This document shows positions 32,879 through 40,108 of a stretch of 64,000 bases of DNA, in pieces. Position 1 is the stretch's first letter; the number at the start of each line of letters is the position of its first letter. Source of the DNA: DAOUJI01 sp965237875 (GTDB taxonomy: Bacteria > Chloroflexota > Dehalococcoidia > Lucifugimonadales > JAGWBF01); contig CBDEGP010000001.1 of the NCBI GenBank assembly GCA_965237875.1, forward strand, positions 1,085,251-1,149,250, in the 5' to 3' direction. A program made the translations under genes and the position numbers. A model generated the notes under the pieces. The model was not told where the DNA came from. It ran no database searches and was given only the letters and a program-made list of their open reading frames with translations.

Positions 32879-35800
32879 ATGGACCGTTCCCCCAAAACCG
32901 ACATCCTCAAATCCCTGTTGCACCGGAGAGTCCTGGTGATGGACGGTGCGATGGGCACGTCCATCCAGGGTTACAACCTGACCCCCGACGACTTCGGCGG
33001 TGAGGAATACGAAGGGTGCAACGAATACCTATGCATAACCCGGCCGGACGTAATCGACGAAATTCACCGGGGCTACCTGGACGCCGGGGCCGACATCATC
33101 GAGACCAATACCTTCGGCGGGACCTCTGTCGTGCTGGACGAGTACGACCTGGGCCATGAAGCGCGGCGAATCAACAGGGAAGCGGCGGCTCTCGCCCGCA
33201 AGCTGGCCGACGAGGCGTCCACCCCGGACCGCTCCCGTTTCGTCGCCGGCGCTATGGGCCCCACCACCAAGACCATCTCGGTCACCGGAGGAGTGACCTT
33301 CGACCGGCTGGCGGAAGCTTTCCAGGAGCAGGCCGAGGGACTTATGGAGGGAGGAGTGGACATCCTCCTGCTGGAGACCAGCCAGGACACTTTGAACGTC
33401 AAGGCTGGCCTGGAGGGCATAGACCGCGCATTCGCCAAGCTGGGACGGGAACTGCCCGTTGCTGTCCAAGGCACCATCGAACCCATGGGAACTCTTCTCG
33501 CCGGGCAGGATGCTGAAGCATTCTACACGTCGCTGGCCCACCGCGACCTGCTCTGGATGGGGTTCAACTGCGCCACCGGTCCCGAGTTCATGACCGACCA
33601 CGTTCGCACCCTGGCTTCTCTGTCCCGGTTCCCGGTGGCATGTGTGCCCAACGCCGGTCTGCCCGACGAATACGGCGCCTACAACGAGACTCCTGAGATG
33701 ATGGCCGAGACCATCGGCCGCTTTGTCGCCTCAGGCTGGGTGAACGTCATAGGCGGCTGCTGCGGGACAGGCCCCGACCATATCCGGCTCCTCGCCGAGA
33801 CCGCCGCCGGAAAGCCCTCTCGGGCCATGGCGGCTCCCGAAGGCACCCGAGTCTCAGGAATAGAGGCGTTGCTGATCGACGATGACCTGCGCCCTGCTGT
33901 CGTGGGAGAGCGCACCAACGTCCTGGGAAGCCGCCGCTTCCGGAGACTCATCAGCGGCGGCGAGTTCGAGGAGGCCGCCGAGGTGGGCCGCCGCCAGATT
34001 CGCAACGGGGCCCACGTGCTGGACGTGTGCCTTCAAGACCCCGACAGGGACGAAATCTCCGACATGAACGCCTTCCTGGACATTCTGACCAAGAAGGTGA
34101 AGGCTCCGATAATGATCGACTCGACCGACGCCGAGGTCATTGAGGAGGCGCTCAAAAAGCTCCAGGGCAAGTCCATCATCAACTCGATAAATCTGGAGGA
34201 CGGAGAGGAACGTTTCCAGGCCGTGGTCCCGTTGGCGAAACGGTACGGGTCCGCCCTCGTGACGGGTTGCATCGACGACGACAAGGAGCAGGCGCAGGCC
34301 GTCACCCGCCAGCGGAAGTTGGAAGTGGCCCTCCGCTCCTACGATCTTCTGACCGCGAAGTACGGAGTCGCTCCCGAAGACATCATATTCGATCCGTTGG
34401 TCTTCCCCGCCGGGACCGGCGACCAGAACTACGTAGGCTCAGCCGCGGAGACCATAGAAGGCGTCAGGCTCATAAAGGAAGCCATGCCCAGGGCCAAGAC
34501 CGTGCTGGGAATATCCAACGTGTCCTTTGGACTGCCGGTGGGCGGACGCGAAGTGTTGAACTCGGTGTTCCTGTACCACTGCGTTCAGGCCGGTTTGGAC
34601 ATGGCCATCGTCAATTCGGAGCTGATGCAACGCTACACGGCGATCCCAGAGGAGGAGCGCAAACTTGCCGAAGACCTGATATGGCATCGCGGAGAAGACC
34701 CGGTCGCCGCTTTCGCGGCCCACTTCCGTGACAAGCCGCCCGCTTCCTCTGCTGAAGAACGTAGGCTGTTGCCGCTGGATGACCGGCTGGCCCTGGCCAT
34801 CATCGAAGGGACTAAAGAAGGACTCGCTGAGGACTTGGCCGAAGCCCTTCAAGGGCGGACGCCTCTGGAGATCATCAACGGTCCCCTGATGGCCGGAATG
34901 GATGAAGTGGGGCGCCAGTTCAACGAAAACAAGCTCATAGTCGCGGAGGTGCTCCAGTCGGCCGAGTCCATGAAGTTCGCAGTGGCCCAGCTTGAGCCTC
35001 ACATGGACAAGCTTGAGACTGCCACCAAGGGCAAGGTGGTCCTGGCGACGGTCAAGGGAGACGTGCACGACATCGGCAAGAACCTGGTTGACATAATAGT
35101 GGGCAACAACGGGTACCAGGTCATCAACCTGGGCATCAAGGTCCCGCCCGAGCGGCTTATAGAGGCGTCCAGAGAGCACAACCCTGACATCATCGGCCTG
35201 TCCGGCCTATTGGTGAAGTCGGCCCAGATGATGGTGGAGACCGTCCAGGACTTCCGTCAGGCGGGCGTCAACGCGCCCGTCCTGGTGGGCGGAGCCGCCC
35301 TGTCCAACAGGTTCACCCGAATGCGCATAGGTCCCCAATACGGTGGGCTCGTGGCCTACGCCCCCGACGCAATGGCGGGCCTGGCCCTTGCCAATACCAT
35401 TATGGGGGCCGACGAGAGGGAGACGTTGGCTGCAGCCCTGGCCTCTGAGACCCAGGATATCCTGGCGGCCGAGAAGGCCCGGGAGCAAGCCGCCTTGGCG
35501 GCGCCCTCTGCCGACGTTGGACCTGCCCGCGTGCGCCATGACCATGACGTCCCCAACCCTCCCGACCTGCGGCTGCATGTCCTGAAAGACTACGACCTGG
35601 ACCGTATCTTCCCCTACATCAATCCCCAGATGCTCTACGTGAGGCACCTGGGATACAAAGGCCGCTTCGCCGACGACCTGGACCGTGGCGACCCCTCCGC
35701 GGTCGAGCTTAGAGACAGGGTGAGGCAGGTTGAAGACCTGATGCTTGCCCACTCGGAAATCAGGGCCAACGCTGTCTTCAAGTTTTTCCCTGCCCAGTCC

Positions 35801-36385
35801 GACGGCCAGCAGTTGCTCATCTGCGGCCCCGACGGCAAAACGGCGCTGGAGAGGTTCCGGTTCGGACGCCAGTCCCAGCGCGAGGGTCTCTGCCTGGCGG
35901 ACTACGTTCTGCCCGCAAGCTCCGGGCGCATGGACTACGTTGCCATGTTCGCAACCAGCGTGGGACCCGGCGTGCTGGAGTTGTCCAACAAATGGAAAGA
36001 TGAAGGCCAGTATCTGAACTCCCACATTCTCCAGGCTGTGACCATAGAAGGGGCGGAGGCGTTTGCAGAGCTCCTCCACCAGCAGATGCGCCAGATGTGG
36101 GGTTTCGGAGACCCTCCGGAAGTCTCCTACACCGACCTTTTCAGGGCCCAGTACCGCGGTAAGCGCTACTCCTTCGGCTATCCGGCGTGCCCCAGGCTCG
36201 AGGACCAGGAGCCGCTGTTCCGGCTGCTTGACGTCACTTCCAGCATAGATGTAGAGCTGACTGAAGGCTACATGATGGACCCGGAGTCGTCGGTCTCCGC
36301 CCTGGTCCTCCACCACCCCGACGCCAAATACTTCCCCCTGGACGAGCCAGACATCGCCAGGCTGGAACGGGAAACGGCTCTGTGA
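32879..36385 (+). CDS. metH: Cobalamin-dependent methionine synthase
   Basis: 1168 residues, full MetH architecture. Residues ~1-310: homocysteine-binding barrel, starting VLVMDGAMGTSIQGY and ending in the zinc site NVIGGCCGTGPDHI. ~330-600: methyltetrahydrofolate domain (VVGERTNVLGSR). ~640-720: B12 cap (PLMAGMDEVGRQF, then NKLIVAEVLQSAESM). ~720-860: B12 domain with the ligand-His motif GDVHDIGKN. ~890-1168: reactivation domain (YSFGYPACPRLEDQEPLF). It makes methionine and regenerates tetrahydrofolate. It is monocistronic, between a Vms1-like gene and a mobile-looking region. Confidence 0.97.
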   Translation: MDRSPKTDILKSLLHRRVLVMDGAMGTSIQGYNLTPDDFGGEEYEGCNEYLCITRPDVIDEIHRGYLDAGADIIETNTFGGTSVVLDEYDLGHEARRINREAAALARKLADEASTPDRSRFVAGAMGPTTKTISVTGGVTFDRLAEAFQEQAEGLMEGGVDILLLETSQDTLNVKAGLEGIDRAFAKLGRELPVAVQGTIEPMGTLLAGQDAEAFYTSLAHRDLLWMGFNCATGPEFMTDHVRTLASLSRFPVACVPNAGLPDEYGAYNETPEMMAETIGRFVASGWVNVIGGCCGTGPDHIRLLAETAAGKPSRAMAAPEGTRVSGIEALLIDDDLRPAVVGERTNVLGSRRFRRLISGGEFEEAAEVGRRQIRNGAHVLDVCLQDPDRDEISDMNAFLDILTKKVKAPIMIDSTDAEVIEEALKKLQGKSIINSINLEDGEERFQAVVPLAKRYGSALVTGCIDDDKEQAQAVTRQRKLEVALRSYDLLTAKYGVAPEDIIFDPLVFPAGTGDQNYVGSAAETIEGVRLIKEAMPRAKTVLGISNVSFGLPVGGREVLNSVFLYHCVQAGLDMAIVNSELMQRYTAIPEEERKLAEDLIWHRGEDPVAAFAAHFRDKPPASSAEERRLLPLDDRLALAIIEGTKEGLAEDLAEALQGRTPLEIINGPLMAGMDEVGRQFNENKLIVAEVLQSAESMKFAVAQLEPHMDKLETATKGKVVLATVKGDVHDIGKNLVDIIVGNNGYQVINLGIKVPPERLIEASREHNPDIIGLSGLLVKSAQMMVETVQDFRQAGVNAPVLVGGAALSNRFTRMRIGPQYGGLVAYAPDAMAGLALANTIMGADERETLAAALASETQDILAAEKAREQAALAAPSADVGPARVRHDHDVPNPPDLRLHVLKDYDLDRIFPYINPQMLYVRHLGYKGRFADDLDRGDPSAVELRDRVRQVEDLMLAHSEIRANAVFKFFPAQSDGQQLLICGPDGKTALERFRFGRQSQREGLCLADYVLPASSGRMDYVAMFATSVGPGVLELSNKWKDEGQYLNSHILQAVTIEGAEAFAELLHQQMRQMWGFGDPPEVSYTDLFRAQYRGKRYSFGYPACPRLEDQEPLFRLLDVTSSIDVELTEGYMMDPESSVSALVLHHPDAKYFPLDEPDIARLERETAL

Positions 36386-36408
36386 TTTCGGGGGATTCTG
36401 GGATTGCC

Positions 36409-36845
36409 GTGATTAAGGGAGAGCACAAGCATTCGGAATTGACCGGGAAGGTGATCGGATGCTCTATGGCGGTGCATTCTGGCTTGGGCAGGTGCATTCT
36501 GGCTTGGGCAATGGTTTTCAGGAGGTAATCTATCAAAGGGCGCTGGCAATCGAAATGGCAGATCAAGGGTTGTCGTTCAGCCGCGAGCATGTAATGCCAG
36601 TCTATTACAAAGGACGGCAAATCGGGTCGAGACGAGTGGATTTTCTTGTCGGCGATGTTGTCTCTGTGGAATTGAAGGCCGTCGCACGCTTGGAAGACGC
36701 TCATCCGGCACAGGCAATGAATTACCTGGAGGCTTACGACCTGGAGGTGGGGCTGCTCATAAATTTTGGCGCCAGAAGCCTTGAGTTCAAACGGGTAACC
36801 AATAAGAAGTTCAAGCAAAGGAATCAAGGCAACCCACTAGTCTGA
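36409..36845 (+). pseudogene. GxxExxY-family protein, frame broken by a 20-bp tandem duplication
   Basis: The family start is readable from GTG 36409 (VIKGEHKHSELTGKVIGCSM, then AVHSGLG). The continuation, GNGFQEVIYQRALAIEM with the G-F-x-E-x-x-Y motif, is in another frame, to 36845. The bases 36471-36490 repeat exactly at 36491-36510; removing one copy restores one frame of ~139 residues. The family is PD-(D/E)xK nuclease-like, with VDFLVGDVVSVELKA as the candidate catalytic strand. Function in cells is not established. An ATG at 36459 could still give 128 residues. Confidence 0.75.
36471..36510. repeat. Perfect 20-bp tandem duplication
   Basis: GGTGCATTCTGGCTTGGGCA occurs twice in direct tandem (36471-36490, 36491-36510) with no mismatches, inside the GxxExxY gene. 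Confidence 0.95.
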
Positions 36846-37013
36846 CGGGGATTATTGTGATTTTGGGATTGTCGTGATCAAGGGGGAGCGTAAGCATTCA
36901 GGGGAAGGGAATCAAGGCAATCCCCCAATCCAACAAATCACAGTCCAGACAATGTGCCGTTTTTGTTACAGAAGAAAAACATCTATAATCACTTCCAGGG
37001 AGGAACGCGAGAT
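36846..37013 (+). pseudogene. Internally deleted second copy of the GxxExxY gene, plus operon leader
   Basis: 36853-36899 matches the start of the first copy (TTTTGGGATTGTCGTGATCA, then the codons for IKGERKHS). The next bases, GGAATCAAGGCAATCC (36907-36922), match the end of that gene (36821-36836) and still encode NQGNP. All the middle is gone, so this is a start joined to an end. The remaining ~90 bases are leader and promoter of the operon that follows. Confidence 0.6.
36960..36989 (+). promoter_or_regulatory. Promoter of the BrxD-like/SNF2 operon
   Basis: Perfect TATAAT at 36984-36989. The best -35 is TTTTTG (36960-36965) with an 18-bp spacer. The first gene starts at 37014 after GGGAGGAA. 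Confidence 0.55.
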
Positions 37014-37811
37014 ATGGACAGCTTTGAACAAGCCTTCAGTGATACGGAACGGGCCGCAATCTCAACTCAAAAGTCGGCTACTGCGCTGGTAAACTTGGCC
37101 AAGCAGTTACAGAAGGCGGCGAAAGAGGGCAACATCACTGCTATCAAGCGTTTGCAGGACAGGTTCAATTCCGATTTGGACGTGCTGCGGCAAGAAGTGG
37201 CCAACGCCGTGAAAACTTGGCCCTTCAAGGATGAGGAAGAGGAAAAGTATCTAAGTGGGGAATACACGGAGGAACTCCGCAGTGCCGCCGAGGAAAAGGG
37301 ACTGGCCGTACATGAGCGAGACGGGCGACTGATTTCCCATCCATCGATAGTGCGGGTTCTTCCCAGTGACCGAGCGGTCCGAATTGACAGGAAGCAGACG
37401 TCAAATATCAGACCGTCCCATCTGGTTGATCTCCTGCTGGCAAACCAGAAGAAGCCTGCCCGCTACCCGTCTGCCCGTTTTCTCGAGGCTCTTTACAACG
37501 TTTACTCAGACATTGTTAAGGAAAGCTCTTCGGACCGCATGTTGAAAGACAGCGGACAAGTTGTTTCACTGGAGAGAATCTACAAGTTATTTACGTCCTT
37601 ACCCGGCAGCCAGAGCGAGTATAACCAGACAGACTTCGCAAGGGATTTGTACGTCTTGGATGCCAACGGCCCAAAGCACACTAGAAAGGGTGCAACCGTT
37701 GACTTCCCATCTTCCACTGGCGCCCGGAGGGCTAGGGGTCTGTTTGAATTTGTAGGGCCGGACGGGAGAAGTGTCGCGTATTATGGCATTAGGTTCACTG
37801 GAGGGACGTGA
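37014..37811 (+). CDS. Unknown protein, first gene of the BrxD-like/SNF2 operon
   Basis: 265 residues from the ATG at 37014 (GGGAGGAA upstream). Residues ~10-65 are predicted helical and charged (STQKSATALVNLAKQLQKAA), perhaps a coiled coil. Residues ~110-185 contain HPSIVRVLPSDRAVRIDRKQ and RPSHLVDLLL, possibly a winged-helix or DNA-binding region. The C-terminus is beta-like, ending SVAYYGIRFTGG. No family is recognised. The stop overlaps the next ATG by one base (TGATG), so it is coupled to the BrxD-like gene. A role in target recognition is a guess. G+C is lower than in metH. Confidence 0.75.
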   Translation: MDSFEQAFSDTERAAISTQKSATALVNLAKQLQKAAKEGNITAIKRLQDRFNSDLDVLRQEVANAVKTWPFKDEEEEKYLSGEYTEELRSAAEEKGLAVHERDGRLISHPSIVRVLPSDRAVRIDRKQTSNIRPSHLVDLLLANQKKPARYPSARFLEALYNVYSDIVKESSSDRMLKDSGQVVSLERIYKLFTSLPGSQSEYNQTDFARDLYVLDANGPKHTRKGATVDFPSSTGARRARGLFEFVGPDGRSVAYYGIRFTGGT

Positions 37812-38800
37812 TGTCAAACACGATTCTCCTCCAAGACTGGCTGCGGGCGGTCGATGACGAATACCTGTCCTCTTTCATCAAAGACGGAGGTTCATCCATC
37901 AAGTTTGCTGTAGCTGGTGATGAAATCAGACAGAATCTAAACCAGGCGTTGAAGAACCGATGTCGGGAATTGGATTATCTGTTTATCAATTTAGACGCGA
38001 TAATGAGACGGTTCCATATGCCGCAGGACCTCTTCTTCGGGGTGGCGGCTCAGATTGACTGGCGGCTGCTGGCCCGGCGTCAACTTCTTAGATTAGCTGA
38101 TATCAGGAGCTATAAGGTTGATGGGGTTGACCCCGGCCAGGCCAATGGACTCTTTAATGACATCGCCCAGGCCAATGGGACGGAACCTGAAGCTGTTTTC
38201 AGGGACATCAGGCCCGAAATACAAGAAAAAATTGTCAAGAACGCCAAGTTGACCAAGGATTTTCGCGTGGCTATGAGCCATCTCTGCGTCCGTGAGTATA
38301 CCCGCCCTGGTGAGGAATATACAGCACAACCAGTGCTCGATTGGCTAACAGGCGCCAGTACACGGGTAAGCAATGTTCGTAATTTCTCAATCCATACCCG
38401 TATTGACAGGACTACTGCGCGTTATTTTCTGGAATCAGCCCTCTGTTGGGTCCGAGACGTGGGATACGCTGGGACGGTTATTATGCTGGACAATTCCCGT
38501 GTGACCCTGGCTTCGAATCCTAGAGACGGCAATCGGTATTACACCAAGGCTATGGCGATGGACCACTACGAACTATTGCGGGAGTTCATTGATGACGTCG
38601 ATAGGTTGTTGGGAACACTGCTTGTGGTCGCGACCAACTACGATTTCCTGGATGAAACCCGTGCGTTCAGGGGCTATGGAATCTACCCAGCGTTGCGCAC
38701 TAGAGTAATGGACGACGTTCGCGACAGAAACCTTGTCAATCCGGTTGCTTCCCTAGTGCGCTTGTCGGAAGGAAGTCCACAGGATGATGACTCCACCTGA
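37811..38800 (+). CDS. BrxD/DUF2791-like ATPase paralogue with degenerate P-loop
   Basis: 329 residues. The layout follows BrxD/DUF2791 proteins: GGSSIKFAVAGDEIRQNL aligns with the Walker A region but has no GKS/T; FINLDAIMRRFHMPQDLF and AAQIDWRLLARR follow. TVIMLDNSR stands where Walker B should be, with Asn for Glu. TLLVVATNYDFLDETRAFRGY and IYPALRTRV match the sensor segment. It therefore probably binds, but cannot hydrolyse, ATP. It overlaps both neighbours (1 base before, 17 bases after). Most likely it forms a hetero-complex with the intact ATPase that follows. Confidence 0.7.
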   Translation: MSNTILLQDWLRAVDDEYLSSFIKDGGSSIKFAVAGDEIRQNLNQALKNRCRELDYLFINLDAIMRRFHMPQDLFFGVAAQIDWRLLARRQLLRLADIRSYKVDGVDPGQANGLFNDIAQANGTEPEAVFRDIRPEIQEKIVKNAKLTKDFRVAMSHLCVREYTRPGEEYTAQPVLDWLTGASTRVSNVRNFSIHTRIDRTTARYFLESALCWVRDVGYAGTVIMLDNSRVTLASNPRDGNRYYTKAMAMDHYELLREFIDDVDRLLGTLLVVATNYDFLDETRAFRGYGIYPALRTRVMDDVRDRNLVNPVASLVRLSEGSPQDDDST

Positions 38801-40073
38801 TGATGACGTAGACCGCACTCATCGATACCGGATAGCTCTGGAAGCTTTGCGCAATGGGGTTCCCAACAGAGAAGCTGTCCGTATCTTGGGTTGCAACCAA
38901 CCGCAAGTGGAAACCTGGTTCGACGAGATGCTGACCAAGGCCTCGGATGTCGATAGCCCTCCAGCTTATTCTCTGGGTATGCTAGTATCCGGCGATTTCG
39001 GCACTGGGAAGTCGCACTTGCTTACTCACTTGGAACATCAAGCTCTCTCAATGGGTTTCGTATGCAGCAAGGTCGCGATTAGCAAAGAAACACCTCTCTA
39101 TGACTTGGGGAAGGTGTTCAAGTCTGCTGTGGACAACGGGCGTATGCCCGATCACAGTGGGAGGCTTATTGAAGAATTGGGGCTGGCGCTAGAGCCAGAC
39201 AGCCAGGCCTACGCCACATTTTTCGAATGGGCCAACAACGCGGCTTCCAAGGGCCTCCTCAGTCAAATGTTTCCGGCGAGCCTATTGGTCCACGAACGGT
39301 CAGGAGACCTTGAGCTTGACGTTGATATCGAGTATTTCTGGGCCGGGGAGCCGATAAGAGTTCCCAGGATAAAAGACGGATTGCGACAAATCGGACAACT
39401 ACCAAGTTACTCGTTCCGCGCTCCAAAACGTTCCGAGTTGCCTCCCCAAAGATTGCGTTTTTTCATTGAGTTAGTCAAGGCAGTTGGATACAAGGGATGG
39501 GTTGTTCTGCTGGATGAGGTTGAACTGATTGGCTCCTATTCACTTTTGCAACGCGGCAGGTCCTACGCGGAGCTGACTCGTTGGATGGGGCAGGCCAGCG
39601 CAGAGACGTATCCTGGGTTAGTGGTAGTAGGAACCGTCACTGATGACTTTGCGACGGCCGTCATCGGAACGGGCGGAAGAAAGGACCGTGACTACGTAGG
39701 ACAACGGCTCAGGGCCCGCAACGATGATGATATTGCTGCCCGTGCCGAAACCGGCATGAGATTGATAGAACAAGGGGCAATTCCACTGAATCAACCGAGT
39801 GACGCTGACGTAAACGCCACCGTGGAAAAATTGCGTGAAATCTATCGTGTTTCCTACGGGTGGAACGCGCCCCCGTCACAAGTAAGGGCTGGAGGAGTTC
39901 AAGAACAGGGACGAATGCGCTACAAAGTTAGAGCTGCGATAAACGAGTGGGACCTGCTAAGGCTTTACCCGAACTCTAGGCCGGAAATAGTGAGCGACGA
40001 GTTCCGCTACACTTATGAAGAGGATCCTGACTTGGAACGAGAATCCAAAGATGATACCGGCGATGCTGAATAA
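38784..40073 (+). CDS. BrxD/DUF2791-like P-loop ATPase
   Basis: 429 residues. N-terminal HRYRIALEALRNGVPNREAV is the BrxD-type entry (ALRxGVPxxEAVRxLG). Walker A is GDFGTGKSHLL at ~70-80, and Walker B with its glutamate is WVVLLDEVELIG at ~238-249. GLVVVGTVTDDF is a sensor-like segment. The C-terminus is acidic. In BREX and related defences such proteins are accessory motor ATPases. It starts 17 bases inside the preceding gene, with AGGAAG upstream; ATGATG offers two starts (38784 or 38787). No PglZ, PglX or BrxC is nearby. Confidence 0.85.
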   Translation: MMTPPDDDVDRTHRYRIALEALRNGVPNREAVRILGCNQPQVETWFDEMLTKASDVDSPPAYSLGMLVSGDFGTGKSHLLTHLEHQALSMGFVCSKVAISKETPLYDLGKVFKSAVDNGRMPDHSGRLIEELGLALEPDSQAYATFFEWANNAASKGLLSQMFPASLLVHERSGDLELDVDIEYFWAGEPIRVPRIKDGLRQIGQLPSYSFRAPKRSELPPQRLRFFIELVKAVGYKGWVVLLDEVELIGSYSLLQRGRSYAELTRWMGQASAETYPGLVVVGTVTDDFATAVIGTGGRKDRDYVGQRLRARNDDDIAARAETGMRLIEQGAIPLNQPSDADVNATVEKLREIYRVSYGWNAPPSQVRAGGVQEQGRMRYKVRAAINEWDLLRLYPNSRPEIVSDEFRYTYEEDPDLERESKDDTGDAE

Positions 40074-40108
40074 CAGGCGGCTGTGCCTTTGCTTGAAAGA
40101 ATTTTGAA

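Noticed and set aside
35207..36316. 369-residue minus-strand open frame
   Set aside because: Antisense of metH with no recognisable domain; a shadow.
36874..37092. 72-residue protein before the BrxD-like operon
   Set aside because: Its start and following bases are the fused ends of a deleted GxxExxY copy, and it overlaps the first operon gene in another frame.
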